A stretch of DNA of 64,000 bases from Echinicola shivajiensis (lineage in GTDB: Bacteria > Bacteroidota > Bacteroidia > Cytophagales > Cyclobacteriaceae). A program made the position numbers and the translations under genes. The notes under the pieces were generated by a model. It was not told the origin of the DNA and made no database searches. It saw nothing but the letters and a program-made list of their open reading frames with translations. The stretch is from assembly GCF_018642165.1 (NCBI RefSeq), contig NZ_JAHHZM010000008.1, positions 62,001-126,000 of the forward strand, written 5' to 3'. Below, piece by piece: positions 18,146 through 28,776 of this stretch; position 1 is the stretch's first letter, and each line of letters opens with the position of its first letter.

Positions 18146-19477
18146 TTATTGTTCTACAGCTGTCAATGGATTAGATTCACGAATCAGGCCGTCAGGCAAT
18201 TCACCCTCTGTACTGGCTACTACGGTACAAACCGTTGCATCTCCAGTGACGTTCACTACTGTTCTGAACATATCCAAAATCCTATCTGGTGCCAAGATCA
18301 AGGCCAAGCCTGCTGCTGGCACCCCTATGGACTCCAATACAATCAAAAGCATAATCAATCCTGCCCCTGGTACACCTGCAGTTCCTATTGATGCCAAAGT
18401 AGCGGTCAATACAATCATTAACTGCTGAGTAATGGTCAAATCCATTCCCAAAGCCTGGGCAATGAAGACAGCTGCCACACCTTGGTAAAGGCTGGTTCCG
18501 TCCATATTAATCGTTGCCCCTAAAGGCAATACAAAACTGCTAACTTCTTCAGAAACCCCAATTTCTTCCTCCACCTGCTTCATGGTTACCGGCAGTGTGG
18601 CAGAACTCGAACTTGTTGAGAATGCCAATAGCTGGGCAGGGCGCATGGCTTTAAAGAAATCCTTATAAGGGACCTTGGTAAATAGCTTTAGAATGCTTGG
18701 GTAAACCACCAAAATCATAATAAGCAAGCCTCCCACTACTACTAAGCTATATTTCAACAATGCGTATAAAAGTTCAAAAGCAGAATCAGGATTGTCTCCC
18801 GCAATTTCCACAATTAAGGAAGCCATCAAAGCAAAAACACCATATGGGGCAATCAACATGATATAACCCACAATCTTAATGATCACATCGTTCATTCCAT
18901 CAAAGAAAGCGATCACTGGACTGGCCTTTGCTTTGGGAATCTGCAGCAATGCTATGCCCACAATAATGGCAAAAAACACTACTTGTAACATGGCCCCATT
19001 ATCGGTTGCTGCCTGGAAGACATTTTGCGGCACAATATCCACCAATGGCTGAAGCGGGCTTTGTTCCTGAAGCTGAGCAGCCTGATTCGACTTGTCACCA
19101 ACTACATCATCATAGAGGCCCATTAAGTTTTCCCGGGTTTCTACTGGAAGGCTTTTTCCTGGAGCAAATACATTGACCAATACTAAACCTAAGGAAACTG
19201 CAATCACTGTGGTAAGCATATAGGTGATAATGGTCTTGCCTCCTATTCTGCTTAATTTCGAAATATCACCCAAGTTAGACACCCCTACAACCAATGAAGC
19301 CAAGACCAAGGGTACTGCTATCATCTTTAGGGAATTGATAAAGATGGTACCAATAGGCTTGATATAATCAAGTGTGAAATCTGGTGAAATCTGCATTTTC
19401 ACAATCACCAAACCAAACACCAATCCTAGAACTAGGCCAATAATAATTTGGGTATGAAGGGGTATCTTTTTAATCAT
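18146..19477 (-). CDS. Dicarboxylate/amino acid:cation symporter (DAACS/GltP-DctA family)
   Basis: A 443-residue secondary transporter that takes up dicarboxylates, glutamate or aspartate with Na+ or H+. The signature serine-rich loop STSSSSATLPVTMKQVEEE precedes the TM7 motif GATINMDGTSLYQG. The ion- and substrate-binding HP2 stretch SIGTAGVPGAGLIML and the TM8 motif DRILDMFRTVVNVTGD follow. All standard motifs are present, so it should be functional. The exact substrate is not certain. It starts 18 bases after the aroC stop and is probably in the batD-aroC transcript. Confidence 0.94.
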   Translation of the reverse strand: MIKKIPLHTQIIIGLVLGLVFGLVIVKMQISPDFTLDYIKPIGTIFINSLKMIAVPLVLASLVVGVSNLGDISKLSRIGGKTIITYMLTTVIAVSLGLVLVNVFAPGKSLPVETRENLMGLYDDVVGDKSNQAAQLQEQSPLQPLVDIVPQNVFQAATDNGAMLQVVFFAIIVGIALLQIPKAKASPVIAFFDGMNDVIIKIVGYIMLIAPYGVFALMASLIVEIAGDNPDSAFELLYALLKYSLVVVGGLLIMILVVYPSILKLFTKVPYKDFFKAMRPAQLLAFSTSSSSATLPVTMKQVEEEIGVSEEVSSFVLPLGATINMDGTSLYQGVAAVFIAQALGMDLTITQQLMIVLTATLASIGTAGVPGAGLIMLLIVLESIGVPAAGLALILAPDRILDMFRTVVNVTGDATVCTVVASTEGELPDGLIRESNPLTAVEQ

Positions 19478-19495
19478 GTTGATGGGTTTAAAATC

Positions 19496-20578
19496 CTATT
19501 CTTCCAATTTATTTAATCGATTCAACAATAAGAAATCAGCTAGTACCAAAGCCCCCATTGCTTCCACAATCGGCACTGCTCTTGGAACTACGCATGGATC
19601 ATGTCTTCCTTTTCCAGAAACGGTAACACTTTCCCCTGCCTGATTAACACTTTCCTGATCCGTCATGATGGTGGCTACTGGCTTAAAAGCTACCCTGAAA
19701 TAAATATCCTCCCCATTGGAAATCCCGCCTTGGATACCGCCTGAGAAATTGGTTTTGGTCCTCACCCTATCTCCATCCTGATAAAAAGCATCATTATGCT
19801 CTGAGCCTTTCATGGAAACACCATCAAAGCCACTTCCATATTCAAAACCTTTCACTGCATTGATACTCAACATGGCCTTGCCCAGATCTGCATGAAGTCG
19901 ATCAAAAACTGGCTCTCCAAGCCCTACAGGAACATTTTTGGCTACACAGCTGACCACTCCACCTACTGTATCACGGTTCTTTCTTATTAAGTCAATATAC
20001 TCGATCATTTCCTCCGCTTTTTTTGGATCTGGACAGCGAACGATGTTTTTTTCTATTTCAGAAAAGTCGAGCTCTTGGTAATTTTTATCCAATTTGATAT
20101 GGCCTGCTTGACTTACATAGGCATTGATTTCAATACCAAAATGCTTAAGCATTAACTTGGCCACAGCCCCTGCAGCTACCCTGGCAGCAGTTTCTCTGGC
20201 ACTACTCCTTCCTCCACCTCTATAATCACGGACACCATATTTTTCCTGATAGGTGAAATCGGCATGAGAAGGCCTGTACTTGTCCGCAATATGGGAATAA
20301 TCCTTGCTCTTTTGGTCCGTATTCATGATCACTATCGCTATTGGCGTACCGGTACTTTTCCCTTCAAACACCCCTGATAGGATCTGACATTCATCTTCCT
20401 CCTTACGTTGTGTTGTGATTTTGGACTGTCCTGGCTTCCTTCTTTGAAGCTCCTGACGGATGAAATCCTCATCAATTGGCAGTCCTGCAGGACAACCATC
20501 AATTATAACTCCTAGCCCTTTTCCGTGTGACTCACCAAAGGTGCTAATCTTAAATACTCTTCCGAATGAATTACCCAT
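19496..20578 (-). CDS. aroC: Chorismate synthase
   Basis: Last step of the shikimate pathway: converts 5-enolpyruvylshikimate 3-phosphate to chorismate using reduced FMN. The 360-residue length and all three signatures fit: [19 protein letters not shown] at the N-terminus, [20 protein letters not shown], and the C-terminal [20 protein letters not shown]. Its ATG shares one base with the batD stop (TAATG at 20576-20580), so translation is coupled. The dicarboxylate symporter follows 18 bases on. No other aromatic pathway gene is nearby. Confidence 0.96.
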   Translation of the reverse strand: MGNSFGRVFKISTFGESHGKGLGVIIDGCPAGLPIDEDFIRQELQRRKPGQSKITTQRKEEDECQILSGVFEGKSTGTPIAIVIMNTDQKSKDYSHIADKYRPSHADFTYQEKYGVRDYRGGGRSSARETAARVAAGAVAKLMLKHFGIEINAYVSQAGHIKLDKNYQELDFSEIEKNIVRCPDPKKAEEMIEYIDLIRKNRDTVGGVVSCVAKNVPVGLGEPVFDRLHADLGKAMLSINAVKGFEYGSGFDGVSMKGSEHNDAFYQDGDRVRTKTNFSGGIQGGISNGEDIYFRVAFKPVATIMTDQESVNQAGESVTVSGKGRHDPCVVPRAVPIVEAMGALVLADFLLLNRLNKLEE

Positions 20579-22023
20579 TACCTCTTTTTCATAATCAGTA
20601 CGGCTAGCAGAATTACTGCGCCGACCAGTAGTATATTGATAAAAGTCGAAAAATAATACTTATATCGTTGGTTTAAAAGCTTATTGTCCTCAAGTTCGAT
20701 TAAATCATATATTCCTCCCAACCTTGTCGAGGAAATGGACTGGTTGATTTTACTTTCACCTACCACTTCCAATACTGCCTGCGGACGCAAAGTATCATAC
20801 GTTTCTCTGTCCGTATTGAAGTATATCCATTCGAAGTGATCATTCAGATCCACTTCACCTGGTTCATTGACAGTGATATAATATTCAAACTGCTTGATCC
20901 CCGTAACCCGACCTCTGCCACGGTTTATCTGCTGGCGCTCATTAGGGTCATAGGTATTCAGCTTGCTCATATCCATTTTTCTTGGCGCCTTGATCGAACT
21001 GATATTTCCCTCACCTGCAATACCAAAATCATAAGTCACCCCTTCACCGGTCTCTATTTTCTTTGACTTAAAATTCTCCCTTAACCTATAAACACCCACG
21101 CTCACCTCATTTTTCAAAGGATGTGGTGGCAGGGGCTTTACCTTTACGGTTTTTGCAGAAGCATAAAAGGTCTTGAAATCCTGTTGCCTGTTATTCCCAA
21201 AGAAGGTGGGGTTTTTAGCCACCTTATATTTGATCATCTCCCAAGCCACCTGTGGCAATTCAATCTCTCCTTCATTAAAAGGATAAAAAGTGGCTTCATA
21301 GACTTTAAAACGAGTCCAATTTTTACCATCTATGGTGACCCTTTCAGGCTGGATATTGGTAATATTGAAGTTCTCTTCCCATGCACTGGTAGGCTTGATC
21401 TTCTTTACTATCTCTTCCAGCTGTTTTCCAGGTTCATAAAAGTCAAAAGGGGCCTGATTGGATGCTGACATATAAAATGCCAAGCTTACATTAAAACCTT
21501 CGCCCAAATAAATCTCATCCTTATTGACACTCATAGAGAAAAAGGCCTCATCATCTATCTCTACAAATTCTTGGGGCTCCTGCTCTGTTCTTCCAAAGAA
21601 ATCATCAAAAGGGTCTCTGGAACGTTGACTTTGCTGATTTTGGTTGGCATCAGTAACTGTTATGGTCATCCCTTGGGAAGATACCGACTGGCCGTTGATC
21701 TGCAAGGTAAAATCCGGCAACTCGAACATTCCTTTCTTTGTAGGCCGATAGTATTGAACAATACTATTCGTGCTGCTCATCTGCCCGTTGATCACATTCA
21801 TGGAAGAAGACTGGGAAATGCCCTGCTTCTGAAAACCTGGGATTTCAGGGAATTGATCATAGGACTTTATTTTTTCATCCGAAATCGTTATTTTTATACT
21901 GAACGTTTCATTCAACCCTATCTCTTCTGGACCAAGATCAACTTTGATATCCTGTGCGAATGCCTTTGAAACCAACATTGCACATAGAAATACTAGATTG
22001 AGGTAAAGTTTCGTTCTTTTCAT
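20578..22023 (-). CDS. batD: BatD-family protein
   Basis: BatD (oxygen tolerance, BACON-like repeats) is an envelope protein usually encoded with Bat VWA-domain proteins and a MoxR ATPase. Here it is 481 residues, with a signal peptide ([20 protein letters not shown]), a long beta-rich periplasmic part opening [18 protein letters not shown], and a C-terminal TM ([20 protein letters not shown]). I start at the ATG at 22021-22023; an upstream ATG at 22056 would spoil the signal peptide. BatA/B/C and MoxR are absent from the window, so this is a batD split from its usual operon. It is coupled by TAATG to aroC. Confidence 0.86.
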   Translation of the reverse strand: MKRTKLYLNLVFLCAMLVSKAFAQDIKVDLGPEEIGLNETFSIKITISDEKIKSYDQFPEIPGFQKQGISQSSSMNVINGQMSSTNSIVQYYRPTKKGMFELPDFTLQINGQSVSSQGMTITVTDANQNQQSQRSRDPFDDFFGRTEQEPQEFVEIDDEAFFSMSVNKDEIYLGEGFNVSLAFYMSASNQAPFDFYEPGKQLEEIVKKIKPTSAWEENFNITNIQPERVTIDGKNWTRFKVYEATFYPFNEGEIELPQVAWEMIKYKVAKNPTFFGNNRQQDFKTFYASAKTVKVKPLPPHPLKNEVSVGVYRLRENFKSKKIETGEGVTYDFGIAGEGNISSIKAPRKMDMSKLNTYDPNERQQINRGRGRVTGIKQFEYYITVNEPGEVDLNDHFEWIYFNTDRETYDTLRPQAVLEVVGESKINQSISSTRLGGIYDLIELEDNKLLNQRYKYYFSTFINILLVGAVILLAVLIMKKR

Positions 22024-22146
22024 AGATACATGTGCTGCTTTTAATAATGAACGCAAATTAACGAGTATATTTTAAACGCAACAAATTAGTCGTGTAGTCG
22101 TATTGAATTTTGTATTGTTTAACATAATTTAAAAACCAAATGAGCC

Positions 22147-22335
22147 ATGATTGAATATGTTAAAACCATTTTATTGAAGGTGAGTTTTGACAAAAAGCTT
22201 TTCGAGAAAGAGTTAAGAAAGGGCCTCAACATGCTTGTACCCTCTGAGGTTCAGGAACTAAAAGTTTGGTGTTATAAGACGTTTTCAAAAATTTATTTAT
22301 CTGTGCTAAATAAATATTTTGTAAAGCTCACCTAG
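22147..22335 (+). CDS. Small basic protein, 62 aa, unknown function
   Basis: An intact 62-residue frame: MIEYVKTILLKVSFDKKLFE, then KELRKGLNMLVPSEVQELK and a basic, aromatic end. It has no signal peptide or TM segment; it looks all-helical and strongly basic. Nine bases after the stop comes a strong intrinsic terminator, which shows that a real transcript ends here. I recall similar sequences in Cytophagales next to unrelated genes, but cannot confirm that without a search. It is divergent from batD. Confidence 0.75.
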   Translation: MIEYVKTILLKVSFDKKLFEKELRKGLNMLVPSEVQELKVWCYKTFSKIYLSVLNKYFVKLT

Positions 22336-22343
22336 AAAAATAC

Positions 22344-22368
22344 AGCCCCGCATTAGCGGGGCTTTTTC
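22344..22368 (+). terminator. Intrinsic terminator after the small basic protein
   Basis: AGCCCCGC and GCGGGGCT form an 8-bp GC-rich stem on a 4-base loop (ATTA), followed by a run of five Ts. Confidence 0.93.
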
Positions 22369-22480
22369 TTTGATTTTTTTGAAATTCAGTTTATATCTAA
22401 TATTTTAGTTGAAGACAAATTTTTAAAGTTTTTTGACTTCTTTTATTATGAACAAAAGTCATGGCTTGAATCTATTTAAT

Positions 22481-23608
22481 CTAATATTCCAAATCATCCA
22501 TGGTCACCACAGGAATATCCTTGGAAGCTAGGACTTCCATTTCCTTAAATTCTTCTTCTGGATATTGATATCCATTATCCGCCAATGACCAAAGCAAAGG
22601 ACTCAAATTCAATACCGTAGCCTTATAACCCTGCATTATAGCGGCCATATTTCCCGTACCTTTTGATAGCCCCGCTTCATTCTCAATCTCATATGGTCCT
22701 GAAAAACCGCGTTCCTGAAGGGTATTGATAAATTTTCTCCAATCCATACTATCCCCCACACCAAAGCCCGGCAAGGTGGCCTCATAATGATGCCTGTCCC
22801 ATTCATTCTGGGGATGGGGAACTCCCGCTTTTTTTGCCAAAGCGGCATCTACCAATTGCGTAGGGTACATATTTCCCCAAAAAGGATCTGCATTGTTTCG
22901 GGTAGACTTCACATGAATACGCTTCAGTCTATCCATATCCGTGTTTTTGATTACCTCCACCGGGTCAGTATGCTGCCATACATCATGAGAAGGATCATAG
23001 ATTTCTCCATGTGCTTTACTTGGGATCATGGCGTACATCAATTTCCTAGCTGCAAGCACACCTGAAAGGTTATTAAAAGTCCCCGTATAACCGGCAGCTC
23101 TCCAGCCTTCCATGGGGCAATTTTCATATAAAACAGTTACCCCTAAATCTTCTGCGTATTTGATAATTGGACCGAAAACCCTGGCATATTCTTCTAGGTT
23201 TTTCTCAAACCCATTTTCTTCATTACCTAGCTCATGGTTATAGCCCACAAAAGTTCCTATCTTGATATCATTGTCATCACCGCCCATCAAATGCGCCATT
23301 CGAATCAGCTTAAGCAAATGGTTTTGATTCTTGATTCTTTGCCCTGGATCTCCCCCGATCAAATTATCAAAGGCCCCCAAAGACATGCTTAGCCTGGCCT
23401 CATTAAATTTCCCAAGCGTTGCTTTGGCCGTATCCAAGCTAAAATTATCATAATCCATATGGGTAGCCACAAAATCATCCCGGGTGCCATCTTTCCTAAA
23501 CACACACACATCCAGCCCTTGTACTCCAGTTTCCTTTGCTTTCTTAATTACCTCATCCAAATTCAGCTGGTCAAAGGCAGAGGTCATGATCCAAATCGGG
23601 TTATTCAT
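22481..23608 (-). CDS. Sugar phosphate isomerase/epimerase (xylose isomerase-like TIM barrel)
   Basis: A 375-residue protein of the AP-endonuclease-2/xylose-isomerase-like TIM-barrel superfamily. Visible metal-site blocks include VTVLYENCPMEGW (glutamate), GEIYDPSHDVWQ (aspartate and histidine), IHVKSTRN (histidine) and YEIENEAG near the C-terminus (glutamate). This suggests an intact divalent-metal centre. The substrate is unknown; such genes commonly act on inositol or keto-sugars in Bacteroidota. It stands as a single gene with about 95 bases to its upstream neighbour. Confidence 0.87.
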   Translation of the reverse strand: MNNPIWIMTSAFDQLNLDEVIKKAKETGVQGLDVCVFRKDGTRDDFVATHMDYDNFSLDTAKATLGKFNEARLSMSLGAFDNLIGGDPGQRIKNQNHLLKLIRMAHLMGGDDNDIKIGTFVGYNHELGNEENGFEKNLEEYARVFGPIIKYAEDLGVTVLYENCPMEGWRAAGYTGTFNNLSGVLAARKLMYAMIPSKAHGEIYDPSHDVWQHTDPVEVIKNTDMDRLKRIHVKSTRNNADPFWGNMYPTQLVDAALAKKAGVPHPQNEWDRHHYEATLPGFGVGDSMDWRKFINTLQERGFSGPYEIENEAGLSKGTGNMAAIMQGYKATVLNLSPLLWSLADNGYQYPEEEFKEMEVLASKDIPVVTMDDLEY

Positions 23609-23650
23609 ATTATCTATTATTAATCTTAATTGTTACTCAACTAAATTAAA

Positions 23651-23683
23651 AAAACAAAGGCAAATGCCCTTTGACATTTGCCT
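23651..23683 (-). terminator. Intrinsic terminator after the 161-aa envelope protein
   Basis: On the minus strand AGGCAAATG and CATTTGCCT pair over nine bases with an 8-base loop and are followed by TTTG and seven Ts. Confidence 0.85.
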
Positions 23684-23703
23684 CTATTTGACTTATCCGA
23701 AAT

Positions 23704-24189
23704 TTAATTAAAGGTAAATCGTATGGAAAGTGCCAATTCATCTCCCCACCAGGTTACCCCATCAGTGAAGTTATAGGCTGGCTTATAATCCAATGAAAGG
23801 TTTACAGGAGCATCTACAAACTTGTAATCCAAGCCAATGATCCCATCTATACCGAATACCGTGTACTCAGTCTCATCTGAATCAAAAGGAGGGTTAGTTT
23901 TTTTGCCCCAAGTTCCAAGGTGGGCACCACCACCATAAAACCATTTCAAACCCTGAATCTCACGAATATCCTTGTGTACTTCATAGAGACCAGTTACCAA
24001 AAGTCCTTTCCAACGGGTGTGGATTATCCCCTCAACTGCTGCATCATAAGTCAAAAACTGTTTTACAGTTAGTCCGTTGGTTACACCTGCTCTAAGTCCT
24101 ACACCAGTACTATAGGTCTGGGCTTCGGCCTCCTGACTTATAACCATAACGAATACCGCAAAAATGGCTACAATCGCTTTTTTTAACAT
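23704..24189 (-). CDS. Small outer membrane protein, predicted beta-barrel
   Basis: A 161-residue protein with a signal peptide ending at EAEAQ (about residue 24). It begins TYSTGVGLRAGVTNGLTVKQF and ends with an amphipathic strand ALSIRFTFN, whose terminal aromatic residue fits a BamA-recognised barrel signal. Glycine- and aromatic-rich strands (KWFYGGGAHLGTWG, IDGIIGLDYKF) fit an eight-stranded barrel. I cannot assign a specific family. It lies just downstream of the formyl-THF cyclo-ligase gene and has its own terminator. Confidence 0.8.
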   Translation of the reverse strand: MLKKAIVAIFAVFVMVISQEAEAQTYSTGVGLRAGVTNGLTVKQFLTYDAAVEGIIHTRWKGLLVTGLYEVHKDIREIQGLKWFYGGGAHLGTWGKKTNPPFDSDETEYTVFGIDGIIGLDYKFVDAPVNLSLDYKPAYNFTDGVTWWGDELALSIRFTFN

Positions 24190-24218
24190 ATCAAATAAAA
24201 TTTAGTGAAATAGATGGT

Positions 24219-24794
24219 TTATTTAAATTCAATAATTCCGCTAGGTAAAATACATAGATCCAAAGTGACATCATGCTCCTCAATTGCAGAAATGGATACT
24301 TCAGGCAGAAAATAAGACAAGCCAATTTTCAACACCTCGGAAGAAAGCCCTGATAAAAACTTATCATAAAAACCTTTCCCATATCCAATGCGGTTACCGT
24401 CCAAATCATATGCCAAAAGCGGAACAAACACTACTTCAAGTATTTCATCCCCGACTTTTTCAAATTCATTTGGTACAGGTATTCCCCAATCATCCAATAT
24501 AAAGGTAGTTTTTGAATCTATTTTCACAGACATCAAATTTCCTGTTTCAAAATCTGAAATAGAAGTATAAACCTGCTTTCCCGCTTTTGTCAAAGAGTCT
24601 AACAATAGAAAAGTATCTATCTCAAATAGCTTTTCAATCGGCAAAAATAAATGAAAATGCTGAAACCTATTTTGGGCTGCCAAAAATTTCTCAACCTGTT
24701 CGACTATTTGCCTAGAGTATTCTCCCCTTTTCTCAGGGCCTAGGGATTTTCGCTTTTCCTTATATCGTTTTCTAAGCTCCGCTTTTTCTTCCAT
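24219..24794 (-). CDS. 5-formyltetrahydrofolate cyclo-ligase
   Basis: Converts 5-formyl-THF to 5,10-methenyl-THF with ATP, recycling folate. The protein has 191 residues from the ATG at 24792-24794 (MEEKAELRKRYKEKRKSL). The conserved C-terminal block VPLLAYDLDGNRIGYGKGFYDKF carries the ATP-binding residues of the 5-FTHF cyclo-ligase family. An upstream ATG at 24833 is possible but would add 13 unlikely residues inside bshC. The chosen start overlaps the bshC stop region by 23 bases, so the two genes are coupled. Confidence 0.92.
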   Translation of the reverse strand: MEEKAELRKRYKEKRKSLGPEKRGEYSRQIVEQVEKFLAAQNRFQHFHLFLPIEKLFEIDTFLLLDSLTKAGKQVYTSISDFETGNLMSVKIDSKTTFILDDWGIPVPNEFEKVGDEILEVVFVPLLAYDLDGNRIGYGKGFYDKFLSGLSSEVLKIGLSYFLPEVSISAIEEHDVTLDLCILPSGIIEFK

Positions 24795-26352
24795 CTTGTT
24801 CCAAGATAATAAAATCAAAATCCAAGGGATCAAAAGACTGATATAATGAACTTATAAAATCATCATTTTCTAGGTAAAACTCCAAAAAGTTAACTTTTCT
24901 CTCTTGGGCAGTCCCGCCCGGAAACAATATATCCTTCAAATCCTTCATTTGCCTTAGGGCGGTTTCCAGATTGCGCTCTTCCCCTTTTCTCAGTTTTTTC
25001 CCAAAATGCTCCAACACCTTAAGCGCCCTGGTCTTGGCTGCTTCCGCAGAAGACTTAAGTGTAGGATCTATCTCAGCAGCCTCTTTACCCATTTTTTCGA
25101 ATATTGCCCCCAGTGCTTCTTTTTCTTTTTCCAAGCTCACATCTGTTTGGGAATGCACCAGAACATAGTTCTTTTTCCACTTGTCATAATCGACAAAAAT
25201 CTCTGCTTTGCTCAGTCCCAAAGCTTTCATTTTCCTTTGGGCCTTTGAATTTAATATCATCGCAAAATTCCTGGGCATGACCATTGGATAATCAGTTTGG
25301 TATCGGTCAAAAACCAATTTCAGCTGCAACCAGTAAGCTACTTCTGCCGGACCTCCCAAATAGGCGATATTGGGCAATATATATTCTTGATAAAGAGGCC
25401 TCAACACTACATTGGGACTAAACTTTTCCGGATGCTCCTCCACCAAATCAAGCATCACATTTTTCTTAATCTGCTCACCCGTATCCAATATCTCAAAGCC
25501 TTCCTCGGTCTTTACAATCCTGGAACGAAGACCTTTATCCAAATAGAAAAAGTTAATTTCTCTTGGGAATATCTGACTCTTATAACCCAGTTTCTCCAAA
25601 TTTTCAGTCTGCATATTCACCAGTTCATTGGCCTGATTGGACAGCAAATCATCCTTGATGATTGGCTTAAAAAGCTGCTTTAGGGAGGCATCATGTCCAT
25701 CTACAATAACCAATCCTTTATCATCAAATAAATAATTCACATAATCCCTGACAGCTTCAGCCAAATTCTGCTTTTCCTGATAGGCCCTTTTGAAGAAATC
25801 TGGAGCAAAACAGAGTTCCTTTATTAAACCCTGCAGTTGGGCGTCCAGTTCAAAATCACCCACAGCACCTTTTTGCCCTGAATTCCAAGTGTATTTCTTG
25901 CCTTCATAAGTAAAATGATTGATTTCCTCAAAGTCATGATCTTCAGAGGCCATCCAATACACTGGAACAAATCGGTAATTTGGATATGTCTGCTGAAGCT
26001 TCTCTGCCAAGTTTATAGTAGATACGATTTTGTATATAAAATAAAGCGGGCCAGTAAAAAGGTTAAGCTGATGCCCTGTAGTGACCGTAAAAGTATTACC
26101 ATCTTCCAAGGCTTGGATATTTCCCTGAACTTTCTCTGTCAACTCAAAACCCTCATATTGTTTTTCCAAAGTAGCCCTAAGCACCTTTCTCTTTCCTTGA
26201 TCAAACTTCCTCTCCTGAACAATAGATTCAAAATTTTCCAAGCTAGGGTATTGATTATAAAAAGGACGGAGACTCTCGTCTTTTTGGATATAGTCAATAA
26301 ACAATGGTGAAAACTGACCGGTACACTCCGGTTCAAGGGTTGATTTCATCAT
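24772..26352 (-). CDS. bshC: Bacillithiol biosynthesis cysteine-adding enzyme
   Basis: BshC adds cysteine to GlcN-malate to complete bacillithiol, the low-molecular-weight thiol of many Firmicutes and Bacteroidota. The 526-residue length matches the family. Recognisable blocks are TVTTGHQLNLFTGPLYFIYK (HxGH-like nucleotide site), YWMASEDHDFEEINHF and YLGGPAEVAYWLQLK, with a coiled-coil near the C-terminus (about 400-480). A bacillithiol-linked protein, YtxJ, is also encoded in this window, supporting a working bacillithiol system. The gene is divergent from copA. Confidence 0.94.
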   Translation of the reverse strand: MMKSTLEPECTGQFSPLFIDYIQKDESLRPFYNQYPSLENFESIVQERKFDQGKRKVLRATLEKQYEGFELTEKVQGNIQALEDGNTFTVTTGHQLNLFTGPLYFIYKIVSTINLAEKLQQTYPNYRFVPVYWMASEDHDFEEINHFTYEGKKYTWNSGQKGAVGDFELDAQLQGLIKELCFAPDFFKRAYQEKQNLAEAVRDYVNYLFDDKGLVIVDGHDASLKQLFKPIIKDDLLSNQANELVNMQTENLEKLGYKSQIFPREINFFYLDKGLRSRIVKTEEGFEILDTGEQIKKNVMLDLVEEHPEKFSPNVVLRPLYQEYILPNIAYLGGPAEVAYWLQLKLVFDRYQTDYPMVMPRNFAMILNSKAQRKMKALGLSKAEIFVDYDKWKKNYVLVHSQTDVSLEKEKEALGAIFEKMGKEAAEIDPTLKSSAEAAKTRALKVLEHFGKKLRKGEERNLETALRQMKDLKDILFPGGTAQERKVNFLEFYLENDDFISSLYQSFDPLDFDFIILEQDGRKSGA

Positions 26353-26534
26353 GAGTCTAAAAGATTTTGCTGGGCAATTTATGGCTTTGTGTTGTTAAAC
26401 TGGAATTAAGCCTTTAAAGTTCGGGATTTTTTTAGAATTCATGAACAAGCCTCGCGCTGTTTAATCATTTCAAAAATTGTATAAATAAGCATAGGACCTT
26501 TCTGCCTAATTTTATACCAACAAAAAAAGAAAAA

Positions 26535-28748
26535 ATGTCCGCTAATACATTAAAGGCAAAGAAAAATGAGTGGCCGGTAACAGGCATGAGCTGTGCCGCC
26601 TGCGCCACTTCCATAGAAGACACCTTAAAGAAACAATCAGGTGTGCACTCAGCCAATGTCAATTTCGCCAATCATACTGCCATTTTGGAATTGGAAAAAA
26701 ATGCCGACCCCAAATCCATCCAAAAGGCCGTAAGAGCAACAGGCTATGACATTATAATTGATCCCCAAAAGGAACAAGACCTTGAAGCCATACAGTTGAA
26801 AGCATATAAAAGCCTCAAGAAAAACACGATAGCTTCTGGGATTTTGGCCTTTCCGGTATTTGTCATTGGCATGTTCTTTCATGAAATCCCCTATGGCAAT
26901 TATATGATGTGGGCCCTGACCACCCCTGTTCTATTTATATTTGGAAGACAGTTTTTCATCAATGCCTTGCGCCAGCTTAAGCACCAAAAGGCCAATATGG
27001 ATACTTTAGTGGCCTTAAGTACAGGGGTAGCCTATCTTTACAGTTCTTTCAACACCTTTTTACCTGAATGGCTAAGCCAGCGGGGAATTAGCCCCCATGT
27101 ATATTTTGAGGCGGTCGCCGTAATCGTATTTTTCATCCTTTTGGGAAGAATGCTAGAGTCAGGGGCCAAGGCAGGCACTGGACAAGCCCTCAAAAAACTG
27201 ATGGGCTTGCAGGCGGATGAGGTAACTGTCATAAGTGGTGGAAATGAACAAATCAAAAAAACTGCAGAAGTTAATATAGGAGAGCTTGTCCTGGTTAAAC
27301 CCGGGCAAAAAATCCCACTGGACGGCAAAATAATCTCTGGAAACAGTTATGTGGATGAAAGCATGCTAACAGGTGAACCTATTCCTATAGATAAACAAAG
27401 TGGTGATCAGGTTTTTGCGGGGACCATCAATCAAGCTGGAAGTATCAAATTTGAAGTGGAAAAGGCAGGGGAGGACACGTTTCTTTCTCAAATCATACAA
27501 AGGATAAAAGAGGCACAAGGCTCCAAAGCCCCAGTGCAAAAGTTAGTGGATAAAATCACTGCTATTTTCGTTCCTATAGTGATCAGCATTGGGGTGTTGG
27601 CCTTTCTTATTTGGGGATTTAGCGGAATAGAAGATTCCTGGCTTCATGGCATGTTGGCCTTTATTACGGTCTTGGTTATTGCCTGTCCCTGTGCATTGGG
27701 CTTGGCCACTCCTACCGCCATCATGGCTGGTATAGGCAAGGGAGCCTCTATGGGCATTTTGATCAAAGACGCTGAAAGCCTGGAAATAGGACCAAAGGTA
27801 GATACTGTTTTACTTGATAAAACAGGGACCATTACTGCAGGTAAGCCAGCTGTATTGGAAATATTGTTGGATCCGGGACTCAATGAGATCGACAAAAAGT
27901 TAAGTGTTCTCTTGGCCATGGAGTCAGAAAGTGAGCACCCCTTGGCAGAGGCAGTTGTCCAACACTTAAACAAAGCTCATAAAAAGTCTTCCATAGACAA
28001 CTTCCAATCTCATACCGGAAAAGGTGTTTCTGCTATGAGCGATGCTAATCATTATGCCATAGGTCAAAAAGATTGGCTTCTTTCGCAAGGTGTAAAGACC
28101 AATGACTGGATGCAAGATTTTGAAAACAATCATTTGGAGAAAGGAAATATAGTCGTCTACCTTTCCGAGAATGATAAATTTATAGGAGTAATCAGTATTG
28201 CAGACCAAATTAAGGAAAGTTCAGCCAAGGCAATTTCCCAAATGAAAGAAATGGGGTTGGAAGTACATATGCTTACAGGTGATCAAGAAAAAACAGCTGC
28301 TGCATTGGCGGAAAAAGTGGGCATTAGCCATTTCAAAGCCAAAATGCTTCCTGAGGATAAGGGCAATTATTTGAAAGCCCTGCAAGCTAAAGGTAGAACC
28401 GTAGCCATGGTGGGCGATGGAATCAATGACAGCGAAGCCCTTGCTCTGGCAGATCTAAGTATTGCGATGGGAAAAGGAACGGACATCGCCATGGATGTGG
28501 CCAAGGCCACCTTAATCCATTCGGATCTAAAACAAATTCCACAAATGCTGAGTTTAACCAAAGACACTGTCAAAACCATCCGCCAGAATCTATTTTGGGC
28601 TTTTATCTACAATATCATCGGAATACCTATTGCTGCGGGTATTTTATTCCCGGCATTTGGCTTTCTACTTAACCCCATGATAGCTGGAGCCGCCATGGCA
28701 TTGAGCTCAGTCTCTGTAGTTACCAACAGTTTACGTTTAAACAGATAA
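26535..28748 (+). CDS. copA: Copper-translocating P-type ATPase
   Basis: A P1B-type ATPase of 737 residues that expels Cu+ (or Ag+). In order: one N-terminal heavy-metal domain with GMSCAAC (C20, C23), TM helices, the TGEP actuator loop ([11 protein letters not shown]), the ion-binding CPC motif (C384-P385-C386 in ACPCALG), the phosphorylation site DKTGT (D428), the nucleotide domain with an SEHPLAEA block, and [12 protein letters not shown]. The CPC motif and a single GMxCxxC domain point to Cu+. A separate HMA protein follows 28 bases downstream. No copper-responsive regulator is nearby. Confidence 0.95.
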   Translation: MSANTLKAKKNEWPVTGMSCAACATSIEDTLKKQSGVHSANVNFANHTAILELEKNADPKSIQKAVRATGYDIIIDPQKEQDLEAIQLKAYKSLKKNTIASGILAFPVFVIGMFFHEIPYGNYMMWALTTPVLFIFGRQFFINALRQLKHQKANMDTLVALSTGVAYLYSSFNTFLPEWLSQRGISPHVYFEAVAVIVFFILLGRMLESGAKAGTGQALKKLMGLQADEVTVISGGNEQIKKTAEVNIGELVLVKPGQKIPLDGKIISGNSYVDESMLTGEPIPIDKQSGDQVFAGTINQAGSIKFEVEKAGEDTFLSQIIQRIKEAQGSKAPVQKLVDKITAIFVPIVISIGVLAFLIWGFSGIEDSWLHGMLAFITVLVIACPCALGLATPTAIMAGIGKGASMGILIKDAESLEIGPKVDTVLLDKTGTITAGKPAVLEILLDPGLNEIDKKLSVLLAMESESEHPLAEAVVQHLNKAHKKSSIDNFQSHTGKGVSAMSDANHYAIGQKDWLLSQGVKTNDWMQDFENNHLEKGNIVVYLSENDKFIGVISIADQIKESSAKAISQMKEMGLEVHMLTGDQEKTAAALAEKVGISHFKAKMLPEDKGNYLKALQAKGRTVAMVGDGINDSEALALADLSIAMGKGTDIAMDVAKATLIHSDLKQIPQMLSLTKDTVKTIRQNLFWAFIYNIIGIPIAAGILFPAFGFLLNPMIAGAAMALSSVSVVTNSLRLNR

Positions 28749-28776
28749 TTTTAACTATTTATATATCCAAAAGAAA

